A DNA stretch of 64,000 nt from CALAZP01 sp041164265. GTDB lineage: Bacteria > Bacteroidota > Bacteroidia > Chitinophagales > Saprospiraceae. Below, piece after piece: positions 15,728 through 25,106 of this stretch. Position 1 is the first letter of the stretch, and each line of letters opens with the position of its first letter. Both the position numbers and the translations under genes were made by a program. The stretch covers positions 7,133-71,132 of the forward strand of contig JBEAPR010000045.1 of NCBI GenBank assembly GCA_041164265.1. The letters are read 5' to 3'. The notes under the pieces were generated by a model, which saw only the letters and a list, made by a program, of their open reading frames with translations, searched no databases and was not told the DNA's origin.

Positions 15728-17014
15728 ATGAGTAATATTTTGGATATACGATCTAGAGAGATTCTTGATTCTAGAGGAAATCCAACTGTCGAGGTTGAGG
15801 TTTTAACTGAAAATGGTTTTTTCGGAAGGGCAGCAGTTCCAAGTGGTGCTTCTACTGGTAAGTACGAAGCTGTTGAGCTTAGGGACAACGACAAGGGAAG
15901 ATTTCTTGGAAAGGGAGTTTTAACAGCTTGTCAATTTATCGAGGATGAGATTAGAGAGGAATTAATCGGTGTAAATGTTTTTGATCAAATTTACATCGAT
16001 AAAATCATGTTAGAGTTGGATGGAACTCCCAATAAGGCAAGAATAGGGGCAAATGCCATACTTGGTGTTTCAATGGCTGTAGCCAAAGCTGCAGCAGAGG
16101 CGGCAGGTCAACCGTTGTATAGATACTTGGGTGGTGTTAATGCGCACGTAATGCCTGTGCCCATGATGAATATCCTAAATGGAGGGTCCCATGCAGATAA
16201 CAATATTGACTTTCAAGAATTTATGATTATGCCTGTAGGGGCAGATAGTTTTTCTGAAGGTTTGAGAATGGGTGTCGAAATTTTCCATCACCTAAAAACA
16301 GTTTTAAAAAGCAAGGGACTTTCAACTAATGTTGGAGATGAAGGTGGATTCGCACCTAATCTAAAATCTAATCACGAAGCTATTGAGACGGTTTTAATGG
16401 CTATTGAAAAAGCTGGATATAAACCAGGAGAACAAATATTAATTGCAATGGATGCCGCTTCCTCTGAATTTTATCTACCTGAAGAAAAGGTCTATCATTT
16501 TCACCAATCTACGGGGGATAAGTTAACCTCTTCGGAAATGGTTACATTCTGGAAAGATTGGGTGAATAAATATCCCGTAATTAGTATTGAAGATGGATTG
16601 GATGAAGATGATTGGAGTGGTTGGCAATCGTTAAATAAAACAATTGGCGATAAGGTACAATTAGTGGGCGATGACTTATTTGTCACCAACACTCAAAGGT
16701 TACAAAGAGGAATTGAGGAAAATGCCGCAAATTCTATTTTAATCAAAGTAAACCAGATTGGGTCGCTGACCGAAACTATTGATGCGGTGAATATGGCTAC
16801 AAGAAATGGCTTTACAAGTGTCATCAGTCACCGTTCTGGAGAAACGGAAGACACCACTATTGCCGATATTGCAGTGGCCCTAAATGCTGGTCAGATAAAA
16901 ACAGGTTCCGCTTCAAGATCTGATAGAATTGCGAAGTATAACCAGTTGCTCAGAATTGAAGAAGACTTAGCTGATAATGCTGTGTATCCAGGAAAAGCAT
17001 TATTCGGGAAATAA
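15728..17014 (+). CDS. eno: Enolase
   Basis: 428 residues, full length. Interconverts 2-phosphoglycerate and phosphoenolpyruvate in glycolysis. Family motifs: REILDSRGNPTVEVEV, VPSGASTGKYEAVELRD, NGGSHADNNIDFQEFMIMP, VGDEGGFAPNL (catalytic glutamate region), ISIEDGLDEDDWSGW, ILIKVNQIGSLTET (catalytic lysine) and SHRSGETEDTTIADIAV. It begins 35 bases after carA with no terminator between, so readthrough from the carA promoter is likely. Confidence 0.98.
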   Translation: MSNILDIRSREILDSRGNPTVEVEVLTENGFFGRAAVPSGASTGKYEAVELRDNDKGRFLGKGVLTACQFIEDEIREELIGVNVFDQIYIDKIMLELDGTPNKARIGANAILGVSMAVAKAAAEAAGQPLYRYLGGVNAHVMPVPMMNILNGGSHADNNIDFQEFMIMPVGADSFSEGLRMGVEIFHHLKTVLKSKGLSTNVGDEGGFAPNLKSNHEAIETVLMAIEKAGYKPGEQILIAMDAASSEFYLPEEKVYHFHQSTGDKLTSSEMVTFWKDWVNKYPVISIEDGLDEDDWSGWQSLNKTIGDKVQLVGDDLFVTNTQRLQRGIEENAANSILIKVNQIGSLTETIDAVNMATRNGFTSVISHRSGETEDTTIADIAVALNAGQIKTGSASRSDRIAKYNQLLRIEEDLADNAVYPGKALFGK

Positions 17015-17074
17015 TCTTTAAATTAGTCTAATAATTGTCTAATTGTGTTGATCTTAGTAAGATATTGAAAAAAT

Positions 17075-17395
17075 ATGATCCAAGTATTCGATTCTATTAA
17101 GAGGCTTTGGAAAGGGATTCCAAGATTTGTGAAAAACAAGTATTTTATAACTACGTTGTGCTTTACAGTTTGGATGCTCTTTTTTGATAAACACGATGTA
17201 TTCACTCAATGGAAATTAAGCAATACCGTAAGTGAATTAAAAGACAAAAAGCTAGATTATTTAAAGAAAATCGAGGAGACCAAATTACAAAAAGATTTTT
17301 TGGAAAATAATTTGGAGAAAGTAGCAAGAGAACGCTATTTCCTTAAGAAATCTAATGAAGAGGTGTTTATTATAGTTAGAAAGGAAAAAAAATAG
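17075..17395 (+). CDS. Septum formation initiator family protein (FtsB/DivIC-like)
   Basis: 106 residues: short cytoplasmic N-terminus, one transmembrane helix (about residues 27-43, FITTLCFTVWMLFFD) and a periplasmic coiled coil (about 50-90, rich in K, E, L) ending RERYFLKKSNEEVFIIV. That size and layout fit FtsB/DivIC proteins, which join FtsL and FtsQ in the divisome. Placement after eno is a common arrangement for this family in many bacteria. The sequence is too short to separate FtsB from DivIC. Confidence 0.85.
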   Translation: MIQVFDSIKRLWKGIPRFVKNKYFITTLCFTVWMLFFDKHDVFTQWKLSNTVSELKDKKLDYLKKIEETKLQKDFLENNLEKVARERYFLKKSNEEVFIIVRKEKK

Positions 17396-17399
17396 AATT

Positions 17400-18275
17400 A
17401 TGTCAGTTTTGGTTAATAAGAATTCCAAAATTATCGTTCAAGGTTTTACAGGTAAAGAGGGCACTTTTCACGCCACCCAAATGATCGAATACGGTACTCA
17501 GGTGGTTGGAGGGGTTACTCCAGGTAAAGGGGGTCAAACCCATATCGGTAAACCTGTTTTTAATACTGTTAAAGATGCTGTTACACAGGCTGGTGCAGAT
17601 ACTTCTGTTATTTTTGTTCCCCCAGCGTTTGCCGGGGATGCCATTATGGAAGCTGCCGAAGCTGGAATTAAGGTAATCATTTGTATCACAGAAGGAATTC
17701 CTGTACAGGATATGGTGAAGGTCAAAGCCTATCTCAGTGATAAAAATTGCAGATTAATAGGCCCTAATTGCCCGGGTATCATTACTCCCGAGGAAGCTAA
17801 GTGCGGTATTATGCCTGGTTTTATTCATAAAAAGGGATCTATCGGTATTGTAAGCAGATCTGGAACCCTAACTTATGAAGCTGTTGATCAAGTTACAAGA
17901 GCTGGTCTCGGACAATCTACCTGTATTGGAATTGGAGGAGATCCAATTGTAGGAACCACTACCAAAGAGGCGGTGGAATTATTAATGAATGATCCGGAAA
18001 CGGAGGGCATCATCATGATTGGAGAAATTGGTGGAGGAATGGAAGCAGAAGCTGCTGCCTACGTCAAAGAATATGGTACCAAACCAGTAGTTGGTTTTAT
18101 TGCAGGTCAAACTGCACCCAAGGGGAGGACGATGGGGCATGCTGGTGCAATCATTGGAGGAGCAGAAGATACAGCGGAAGCTAAAATGAAAATAATGGAA
18201 GCTTGTGGAATTCACGTGGTGATGTCACCGGCTGATATAGGAAATACTATGTTAAAAGCTCTAAAACGACAATAA
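17400..18275 (+). CDS. sucD: Succinyl-CoA synthetase alpha subunit
   Basis: 291 residues. CoA-binding domain at the N-terminus (KIIVQGFTGKEGTFHATQMI), ligase domain with the active-site histidine in PKGRTMGHAGAIIGG (phosphohistidine). Also LIGPNCPGIITPEEAKCGIM and SRSGTLTYEAVDQVTRAGLG. Makes ATP or GTP from succinyl-CoA in the TCA cycle with SucC, which is not adjacent. Starts four bases after the FtsB-like gene and is followed by a terminator. Confidence 0.97.
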   Translation: MSVLVNKNSKIIVQGFTGKEGTFHATQMIEYGTQVVGGVTPGKGGQTHIGKPVFNTVKDAVTQAGADTSVIFVPPAFAGDAIMEAAEAGIKVIICITEGIPVQDMVKVKAYLSDKNCRLIGPNCPGIITPEEAKCGIMPGFIHKKGSIGIVSRSGTLTYEAVDQVTRAGLGQSTCIGIGGDPIVGTTTKEAVELLMNDPETEGIIMIGEIGGGMEAEAAAYVKEYGTKPVVGFIAGQTAPKGRTMGHAGAIIGGAEDTAEAKMKIMEACGIHVVMSPADIGNTMLKALKRQ

Positions 18276-18295
18276 AAAGTAACAGACGATTTTTT

Positions 18296-18331
18296 ACCGG
18301 TATTAGAGATTTCTCTTTTACCGGTTTTTTT
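18296..18331 (+). terminator. Rho-independent terminator after sucD
   Basis: Stem ACCGGTA (18296-18302) with TACCGGT (18319-18325), containing an inner stem AGAGA/TCTCT (18305-18316), followed by seven Ts (18325-18331). It ends the carA-eno-ftsB-sucD unit, 20 bases after the sucD stop. The next gene, crtZ, converges from the other strand. Confidence 0.85.
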
Positions 18332-18472
18332 ATGCTCTGCCTGACTTGAAAATTTTCTTGATAGTAGTATTTAGCAAAGCTAAAAGTAGGCATTAGTAAT
18401 GCATGAATACGGAAAATAATTAATAGTAATCCAGTTAGTATATTGGTATAAGGTAATTGAAACCCTATAATT

Positions 18473-18940
18473 TCAAACCTTTTTGGACCTGAAATATTTA
18501 GGGTGAACCAATAAAAGGCCAAAACTTTCACCATCTTCTTTGGTTGTTTTTGAATGGTGTGCGCCATGTGCCCTTAAAATAGCTCTTGAATAGGAACTAT
18601 CTAATTGCTTGAACCATTTAAACCGTCTGTGAATATAGACGTCGTGAATAAGGAAGTATATAAGTCCATAGATAGAAATGCCAATTCCTACGAAAGTAAG
18701 CCAAAAATAACCAGGTTGAGAGAGGCCAATTATATAGCAAGCAGCACTGGGAATAGCGAAGACTAAAAAAAACAAATCGTTCTTTTCAAAAAATCCTTCT
18801 TTTTCATGATGAGGTAGATGGTGATCTTCATGCCAATTCCACAACCATCCATGCATCAGTTTTTTATGAGCCCACCAAGCGACAAATTCCATGGTTAAAA
18901 TAGCTCCTAAAGTAATTAACAAATAAAGTACTACTTGCAT
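18473..18940 (-). CDS. crtZ: Beta-carotene hydroxylase CrtZ
   Basis: 155 residues with about four hydrophobic helices. The membrane di-iron hydroxylase histidine clusters are all present: H25-x4-H30, HEDHH (37-41), HDVYIH (99-104) and HGAHH (125-129). CrtZ adds 3-hydroxyl groups to beta-ionone rings, for example to make zeaxanthin or the ring of saproxanthin. It follows the CruF-like gene by 10 bases on the minus strand. The 141 bases between its end and the sucD terminator show nothing recognisable. Confidence 0.93.
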   Translation of the reverse strand: MQVVLYLLITLGAILTMEFVAWWAHKKLMHGWLWNWHEDHHLPHHEKEGFFEKNDLFFLVFAIPSAACYIIGLSQPGYFWLTFVGIGISIYGLIYFLIHDVYIHRRFKWFKQLDSSYSRAILRAHGAHHSKTTKEDGESFGLLLVHPKYFRSKKV

Positions 18941-18950
18941 AAGGAAGAAT

Positions 18951-19580
18951 TTATAGAATGATGTTTAAAATTACAAAAAATCCAAGTTGGATAAAAAACA
19001 AGGCACTACCCGCTTTGTTTTGTTCTTTACCTAACAATTTGAAAAAAATAAATTGGACCAATAAAGCAATCCATAGCCAGCCCCAATAATTCTGAATAGG
19101 AACCTGGTTATGCTCCCAACTCCAAAAATCTAATAGGGGGGCTACTGGTTCTATAAAGAAATCAATTCCAACCATGAGTAAAGCAGCTAGGATAATTTTA
19201 AAGACACTTTTCAGCTGAGATGCCAATTGATTAGCAAGCATTCCTGCCGCATAGGTGATCATTACCCAATTGATACCAATCATTAAAGGAGTTTCCGCCA
19301 CTTTGGGCCCTAAGCTTTGGCCGTAGGCGTACGCTCCAAATAAAAGGCCAGTGCGGACACCAAACCATTCAGCAGTCCACCCAATGATAAAAACTAAGCA
19401 TACAAATAAAATCAAATGAGCATTTTTGGATGAATGATTCCAAAGTACAAGTCCCAAACTAACCAACAAATTAATCGGAGTTAATAGAATGAAGGGGGGC
19501 CAAATATTAGTTCCAATTCCAATTATGCCAACCGTATATAGGACCAATAAAATGAATAGGATAGTTTGAAATCTATGCAC
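18951..19580 (-). CDS. cruF: Carotenoid biosynthesis protein, CruF/DUF422 family (1',2'-hydratase-like)
   Basis: 209 residues, seven or so hydrophobic helices. Motifs of the CruF/bisanhydrobacterioruberin hydratase family: WTAEWFGVRTGLLFGAYAYG (69-87 region), IGINWVM (101-107) and GIDFFIEPVAPLLDFW (138-153). Members hydrate the linear end of a carotene to give a 1'-hydroxyl group. Start codon is GTG at 19580; no in-frame ATG is near. Placed between a CrtD-like desaturase and CrtZ, which fits a monocyclic hydroxycarotenoid pathway. Exact substrate is inferred. Confidence 0.82.
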   Translation of the reverse strand: MHRFQTILFILLVLYTVGIIGIGTNIWPPFILLTPINLLVSLGLVLWNHSSKNAHLILFVCLVFIIGWTAEWFGVRTGLLFGAYAYGQSLGPKVAETPLMIGINWVMITYAAGMLANQLASQLKSVFKIILAALLMVGIDFFIEPVAPLLDFWSWEHNQVPIQNYWGWLWIALLVQFIFFKLLGKEQNKAGSALFFIQLGFFVILNIIL

Positions 19581-19595
19581 GTTATACGCTAACTT

Positions 19596-21056
19596 TTAGG
19601 CTTTATAAATTAATTCCTCCACTATTTTCGCTGATTGAAGGCATAGTGGAATTCCTCCACCGGGATGAGCACTTCCACCACAAAAATAAAGATTCTTTAT
19701 TTTAGATGAGAAATTTGGATGCCTAAGAAATGCCGCCATTTTATTATTAGAACTGGTTCCGTATAAGGCCCCTAAATGAGAACCAGTAATGCTTTCAATG
19801 GTAATAGGTTGCAGTACTTCTTCCACTTCAATCATTGTGGAGAGGTCGCAATTCAACATGCGACTTACCTTTTGGAGAATGTTTTGACGAGAGCGAGCTA
19901 TAATTTCATCCCAATTTTGACCTTGATTGTATGGGACATTGATCATAGTAAACCAGTTTTCCGAGTCAGAAGGCGCATCTTCGGGAGAGTACTTTGAACT
20001 TATATTGATATAAACGGTGGGATCGTTACTCACCTCCCCCTTTTGAAGCATTTCAAATTCCTTTTCGTAGTCTTCACTGAAAAAGATATTGTGCAGGTCC
20101 AGTTCTTTAAAATGACCACGGATGCCCCAATAGAAAATTAAAGCCGAAGTTGATTTTTCTTGTTTTAAGAATACATTTGGATGCCACTTTTTGGGAAGGA
20201 GTTTTTCATAAGTAAAAAATACATCCATATTGCTAACCACCTGATCAAACTCATATTTTTCTCCATTTACCCGTAATCCATCGACTTGATTACCCTTTAA
20301 TGCTATCTTTTCTACTTCAGCATTCAATTGGAAAGTAACGCCTAAATCAAGAGCCAGCTGGGTTACAGCCCGAGTAATGGCAACCATCCCTCCTCGGGGA
20401 TAAAAGGCTCCAATTTCATATTCTAAATGGGGGATGATGGTCAGTAGACCCGGAGCTTTGTATGGGTTAGACCCATTATAAGTAGCATATCTGTTGAGTA
20501 ATTGGGTCATTTTAGGATCCTCCACCATTCGTTTGTTTACCTGGTTCATGGTGGTAAACAAATCAAATTGTGGAATTTTAAGAAGTGCTTTTATCACCCT
20601 TGTATCCCACCAAGTTTTCCATCTATGCAGGGATTTTTCTAAAAAAATCTTTCCGGTAAGTTCATATTTAGATGCGCTGTCTTCTAAGGAGTGAAGAACT
20701 TTTTTGGCAGGTACTCCCAAGACCTGTTCCACCTCTTTTGCAAATGTTGCTTTGTCCGCACTAGCTTGTAGACGGGTACCATCTTCCCAAAAGTAATTGC
20801 ATATATTCGGCAATCGCTCGTATTGGAAATAATCTTTTGGATTTTTGCCAGCCAAATGAAAAAGTGCATCTATATACTGAGGCATAGTAAATAAGGAGGG
20901 ACCTCTATCAAACCGATAATCTCCAAGTTGAAAGGCGGATAATTTACCACCAGTTTGGTTATTTTTTTCGAAAACAGTCACTGATTCACCCCTCGCTGCT
21001 AATCTTACTGCGGTGGCCAAACCTGCTATGCCAGCGCCTATAATCCCTGTTTTCAT
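19596..21056 (-). CDS. Carotenoid desaturase, CrtD-like (CrtI/CrtD family)
   Basis: 486 residues. FAD-binding N-terminus TGIIGAGIAGLATAVRLAAR and FEKNNQTGGKLSAF; conserved RYATYNGSNPYKAPG and C-terminal FCGGSAHPGGGIPLCLQSAK. Those last two segments resemble, from memory, the 1-hydroxycarotenoid 3,4-desaturases (CrtD) of Bacteroidota more than phytoene desaturase CrtI. The CruF-like neighbour supports this, because CruF makes the substrate for CrtD. CrtI remains possible. Ends 15 bases before cruF; starts 52 bases after the sensor kinase gene ends. Confidence 0.8.
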   Translation of the reverse strand: MKTGIIGAGIAGLATAVRLAARGESVTVFEKNNQTGGKLSAFQLGDYRFDRGPSLFTMPQYIDALFHLAGKNPKDYFQYERLPNICNYFWEDGTRLQASADKATFAKEVEQVLGVPAKKVLHSLEDSASKYELTGKIFLEKSLHRWKTWWDTRVIKALLKIPQFDLFTTMNQVNKRMVEDPKMTQLLNRYATYNGSNPYKAPGLLTIIPHLEYEIGAFYPRGGMVAITRAVTQLALDLGVTFQLNAEVEKIALKGNQVDGLRVNGEKYEFDQVVSNMDVFFTYEKLLPKKWHPNVFLKQEKSTSALIFYWGIRGHFKELDLHNIFFSEDYEKEFEMLQKGEVSNDPTVYINISSKYSPEDAPSDSENWFTMINVPYNQGQNWDEIIARSRQNILQKVSRMLNCDLSTMIEVEEVLQPITIESITGSHLGALYGTSSNNKMAAFLRHPNFSSKIKNLYFCGGSAHPGGGIPLCLQSAKIVEELIYKA

Positions 21057-21107
21057 TTTCCTTTTTGATTGGAAACAAGACTTTCGACCTTCTGTTCGTC
21101 CCCCTTG

Positions 21108-24100
21108 CTAATTTTTAGCCCGCTCTTGCTCATAAATAGGTAATTGTACAGTAAAGGTAGTTCCCACGTCTTCTTTGGTGGTAAAAGATATTTTGCCCCC
21201 AGCTGCAGTGATAATACTCTTACAAATGGCGAGTCCCAACCCACTTCCAGAACTTTTAGTTGTGAAATTGGGAACAAATACCATCTCTTGAATATCCAGT
21301 GGTATCCCCGTTCCATTATCTGTAATTTGGATATAGGCCTCAGATTTTTTTATAGATAAATCAATTATAATTTTGCCTTGTCCTGATACTGGAATGGCTT
21401 GAATGGCATTGGTAACCAGATTTTGTAATACCCTGATTAATTGGGCTTTATCTGCATTTACGTAAACAACAGTTGGCGGTAAAATTAATTGGAAGGAAAT
21501 CGTCGATTGGGTCCCGTTTACATGCAATTCATAAATGGACTGCACACAGGTATTTAGGTCAAATACTTGATTGACTGCTTTTGGCATAGAAGCGAAATTC
21601 GAAAATTCGGTAGCAATTTTAGCCAGGCCTTCAATTTGTTCTACAATGGTTTGAGAAACTTTCTTAATGTGGTTTTCAATATCTTGTGGGTGGGCTTGAA
21701 ATGCCCGCTGAAGGTGCTGAATACTGAGTTTCATAGGGGTTAGCGGATTTTTAATTTCATGAGCCACTTGTTTGGCCATTTGCCGCCAGGCGCCTTCTCT
21801 TTCCGATTGCTTAAGTTCTTTGGTTTTTTCATCCAATTCGAAAATCATCTCATTGTACCTATCTACTAAAACCCCGATTTCATCTTTTTTGCTCCATTGT
21901 AACGGTTCATTTTTTTCATCTAGTTTTATAGTTTGCAGCCTATTGGCAATGCGAGTTATCGGAAGGGTTATCGTTTGAGAAAGTAAAATTACCACGCCTA
22001 CTGCCAAGAGTAAAAAGAGAACATAAAACGAGAGCAGGGTTCCAAAAAAATCATATATATCTTCACTCAAACCAGTTTTACCTGAGAAATAGGGGATACC
22101 TAAATAACCCAGATTCGTTTGGTTTTTGGTAATAGGAAGGTAAGCTTCCTGGTAAGACAGGGTCCCAGTTTTACTTGGAATAATAATAGGATCTTTTCCT
22201 AAATTGTTCAAATAGTAATACGCAGCACTAGGTATTTGGGGAACTTTTATACCTTCGGTAAAAAGAATATTATTGGAGGCATAAGCCAATATTCCATTAG
22301 GGTTCCACCATGTTAAATCCATTTGGTATTTACTTTGCGTGTTAACCAAAAAGTTTTTTATATGAGAAATTGGCATGCCTTGATCTGACAGGGGTATATT
22401 CTCCCATTCCTTTTTTACGGTAGATACCAAATCATTGAGTTTTTTACTTTCATCTTGCTGAAAGGCTCGGTTAAAAAAGGAAACAGTGTACCAACCGAAT
22501 ACCAAAAAACTGATAAGAATAAGTCCTCCGAAAGCCAATTGAACTCGATTGCTCAGAGTGGGTTTGCTGAAAATAGGTCGATCTGGATTAAAAGGAATGG
22601 CCTCCACCCATGAATTGATAGCGGAAAAAACCAATAAAATAAGTGTAAGCAAAATGAAAAAAAAGGAAAATATAGCAAATCCTTGTTGGTATCCTTTTAG
22701 TGTTTGCCCAATGACGATAGTAGTACCATCAGCAGTCCGGTATAATAAATCAGCTCGTTGACTGTTGATTACTCTTTGAAAGGAATTAGCAGAGAGTTCT
22801 CCAGCTTCGATAAGTAATTGCTGCGGGGGTTGGCCCTGGATGTAAATGTTACTGTTGCCCATGGCCATAGCGAAATCGTAGTTTCGCATGTCTTTCCAGA
22901 CATCTAGTTGGCTGTTTTGTAGCAATGTTTGATAGACACTCTTTGGTACATTAATATTCGGAATTAAAAGCAGATTGGTGCCAATTTGGTAAGAGAAAGG
23001 GTGAGTCTGTTGATCATTTTTTTGCAAAAAAGGCTGAAGTGTAGGGGTGGTTTGTTCGTCCAATAGGAATTGGAAATTATTGGATAAAATGGGAAAAATC
23101 AATCTAAGACTATCGGCAACTAGTTGATTCTGGATAGGAGTAGCTGTCCATAGATTGGTCAATTGTCTTAATTCATTTTCTAATTCTGGCAGCGGCTTAC
23201 CCGCTAATTGTTCAGCAATCTGTTGACCGGTCTGAAGACTTTTTTCAATATTGTATTTCACTAAGAAAAAGGAAGGGAAAGCGGAAAAAAAGATCAACCA
23301 TACGGATAGCCAAGACAAAGACCGAATGGACGTATCTGCAAATAAATCGAATAGGGATAAATAGGATAATAAAATAAGTAAAAGTGGCAGGGGTCCTATT
23401 CCCAAATTTAGAAATGGATATAGGGGTAGGATCAATAATATGACGCCGCCCAGTAAGGGTAATCTCTGATTACTTGCCAGGCCCAATTGTATTACTGCCA
23501 GCATCATTCTATGGGTAAATAGATAAAGACCAAATAACAGGAAAAGGATAGTGGCAATAGTTGCTGCAGCTTCTAACTCAAATCGGAATAGGTTATTTAA
23601 TGCAAAAGAAGTATTGGTTTCTAAAATAAGTGTTTTAATAAGCTGGGTGTAGGCTAAAAATACAGCAGCAATTATAAAGTAAGCACCTGCGGTAAAAATC
23701 AATCGCTGCGGTCTTTTTTTGATGGCCAGAATAATATTTCCAAAATTTCTGTGAAAAAAAATCATTAACCAAAACCCCAACATGCTGTCAAACAGCTTTA
23801 TAATGGAATCAAAAGGTAGATAAGCGGAAGTTTGTACAACCACTTTGCTGAATAGTTCAGAGAATGCTACTCGTAATAATGGATGGGACAAAATAAATAT
23901 TTGGCCAACAACCCAAAGCCCACCCCAAAGCGGGTGAAACTTTTGAGCGGCATAATTGCCGATTTTATTGTGCATGCCAATCCAACCAATGAGGGTCAAC
24001 AAAAGTAGAAGTCCAGTTACCCAGACAGGTGTAATTGGAGTTAATTTCTCTGAGGTTGGTTGAATAAAACCTAATGGTTTTGCAAGTAGGTTGCCACCTA

Positions 24101-24653
24101 TAGGGTAGTTAGATGGATTCAGCCCTATTTGTATGCCTTCGTATTCAGAGGTGAGATAATCTCCTTGAACCGGATATAATCTTTGAAGATTTATAGCACT
24201 CACTACAGTACTGGGAATGGAAGTACCCTTAAGAGATCTTTTTTTTAAAATCCAGGTTCCCGTTTTATTTTTGATAAATATTTCAGCCCCTTCCTCTATA
24301 TTAATGAGGATTTCCTGCTCTGGAATCCAGGTGCTGGCACTCCATAGAACCAATTCTTTATCTCTAATAAAAAATAATTCGTAGGGCTTATTAGCAATAC
24401 GCTGTAAAGCTGGAAAAAAAGCTAAGGATTCAGATGGACTAGAGAAACCTTTTGATACAATTTTTTCAATGACAGAGAGGTGGTTATTTAAAAAACTTTC
24501 TACCTCCTCATTCTGAAGGTGGTATTCTTTTTGAATTTGTTCGGCAACAGTGGAAAAATATCGGTGATCTTGTTGTCCTAAATATTGAATATAGAGGAGA
24601 CTTCCTCCTAAAACCAATAGAACAAGATTAAGAATACCTCTTATTTTTTTCAT
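21108..24653 (-). CDS. Large membrane sensor histidine kinase, NtrY-like
   Basis: 1181 residues from ATG 24653; an upstream in-frame ATG at 24680 would add nine residues of poorer character. First transmembrane helix, extracytoplasmic segment (about 30-205), a central block of roughly eight hydrophobic helices (about 210-460), a second extracytoplasmic segment, further helices flanking a third sensor segment (about 700-880), HAMP (about 905-955), HisKA with phospho-acceptor His965 in KQVAHEIKNPLTPMKLSI, and an HATPase domain (NLVTNAIQAIP, ITDNGTGIP, GSGLGLAICKSI). No response regulator is adjacent. The signal sensed is unknown. Confidence 0.9.
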   Translation of the reverse strand: MKKIRGILNLVLLVLGGSLLYIQYLGQQDHRYFSTVAEQIQKEYHLQNEEVESFLNNHLSVIEKIVSKGFSSPSESLAFFPALQRIANKPYELFFIRDKELVLWSASTWIPEQEILINIEEGAEIFIKNKTGTWILKKRSLKGTSIPSTVVSAINLQRLYPVQGDYLTSEYEGIQIGLNPSNYPIGGNLLAKPLGFIQPTSEKLTPITPVWVTGLLLLLTLIGWIGMHNKIGNYAAQKFHPLWGGLWVVGQIFILSHPLLRVAFSELFSKVVVQTSAYLPFDSIIKLFDSMLGFWLMIFFHRNFGNIILAIKKRPQRLIFTAGAYFIIAAVFLAYTQLIKTLILETNTSFALNNLFRFELEAAATIATILFLLFGLYLFTHRMMLAVIQLGLASNQRLPLLGGVILLILPLYPFLNLGIGPLPLLLILLSYLSLFDLFADTSIRSLSWLSVWLIFFSAFPSFFLVKYNIEKSLQTGQQIAEQLAGKPLPELENELRQLTNLWTATPIQNQLVADSLRLIFPILSNNFQFLLDEQTTPTLQPFLQKNDQQTHPFSYQIGTNLLLIPNINVPKSVYQTLLQNSQLDVWKDMRNYDFAMAMGNSNIYIQGQPPQQLLIEAGELSANSFQRVINSQRADLLYRTADGTTIVIGQTLKGYQQGFAIFSFFFILLTLILLVFSAINSWVEAIPFNPDRPIFSKPTLSNRVQLAFGGLILISFLVFGWYTVSFFNRAFQQDESKKLNDLVSTVKKEWENIPLSDQGMPISHIKNFLVNTQSKYQMDLTWWNPNGILAYASNNILFTEGIKVPQIPSAAYYYLNNLGKDPIIIPSKTGTLSYQEAYLPITKNQTNLGYLGIPYFSGKTGLSEDIYDFFGTLLSFYVLFLLLAVGVVILLSQTITLPITRIANRLQTIKLDEKNEPLQWSKKDEIGVLVDRYNEMIFELDEKTKELKQSEREGAWRQMAKQVAHEIKNPLTPMKLSIQHLQRAFQAHPQDIENHIKKVSQTIVEQIEGLAKIATEFSNFASMPKAVNQVFDLNTCVQSIYELHVNGTQSTISFQLILPPTVVYVNADKAQLIRVLQNLVTNAIQAIPVSGQGKIIIDLSIKKSEAYIQITDNGTGIPLDIQEMVFVPNFTTKSSGSGLGLAICKSIITAAGGKISFTTKEDVGTTFTVQLPIYEQERAKN
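22251..22264 (-). repeat. NCCGAAGGN' hairpin repeat, copy 1 (A:T type)
   Basis: On the minus strand reads TTTTTACCGAAGGT. Inside the sensor kinase gene, same strand, encoding F-T-E-G. Followed by ATAAA, as in copy 7. Confidence 0.6.
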
Positions 24654-24699
24654 ATATGATAAATTAATGCAATATAACAAAGGTTGCCTTTTTTATACT

Positions 24700-24707
24700 A
24701 ATTTTGA
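24700..24707 (+). promoter_or_regulatory. Promoter -7 box for RNase P RNA
   Basis: TAATTTTG fits TAnnTTTG exactly and ends five bases before the first paired base of rnpB (24712), the expected distance to a transcription start. A TTG at 24685-24687 is too close to serve as a normal -33 box, so only the -7 box is claimed. Confidence 0.6.
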
Positions 24708-24711
24708 GGTG

Positions 24712-25104
24712 TTTGCCGTCGGTGGTACTATCGCGGTACTGTATTTTATGCAGTGACGAGGAAAGTCCGGACAACGCAGAGCACCACGCCATTTAACGAA
24801 TGGGGCTGTTGAAAGACAGTACAGAAAGTGTCACAGAAAGCTATACCGCCGGATTAGTTTTCGGTAAGGGTGAAAATGTGCGGTAAGAGCGCACATCATC
24901 ATTTGGTAACAAATGGTGAGGATAAACCTCGTGGGTTGAAATGCCATGTACATCCCAAATCCATTAAGGAGCCAGGTTGCTCGCTTGGTTGGCAACAGTT
25001 GGGAGGGGTAGGCAGATTGATCTTGTCAGTGATGACAAGGCTAGATAAATGATAGTAGCTACTTTCGAGTAGAACAGAATCCGGCTTATAAGCCGGCGGC
25101 AAAC
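24712..25104 (+). ncRNA. rnpB: RNase P RNA, bacterial class A
   Basis: Ribozyme that trims tRNA 5' leaders. The conserved P4 strand GAGGAAAGTCCGGAC is near 24760 and its partner region ACAGAATCCGGCTTAT near 25074. Between them are ACAGAAAGTGTCACAGAAA and GGTAAGGGTGAAAATGTGCG. The ends are set by helix P1, GTTTGCCG (24712-24719) pairing with CGGCAAAC (25097-25104). About 393 nt, normal for the class. Its 3' end lies two bases from the end of the opposing feoB permease gene. Open frames over it are accidental. Confidence 0.95.
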
Positions 25105-25106
25105 TT

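Noticed and set aside
18247..18567. Minus-strand frame of 106 codons overlapping the ends of sucD and crtZ
   Set aside because: Covers the sucD terminator and crosses crtZ in another frame; no family resemblance. The crtZ frame has all its histidine clusters and explains this strand.
21053..21316. Short minus-strand frame at the sensor kinase/desaturase junction
   Set aside because: Lies inside the kinase ATPase domain in another frame; shadow of that gene.
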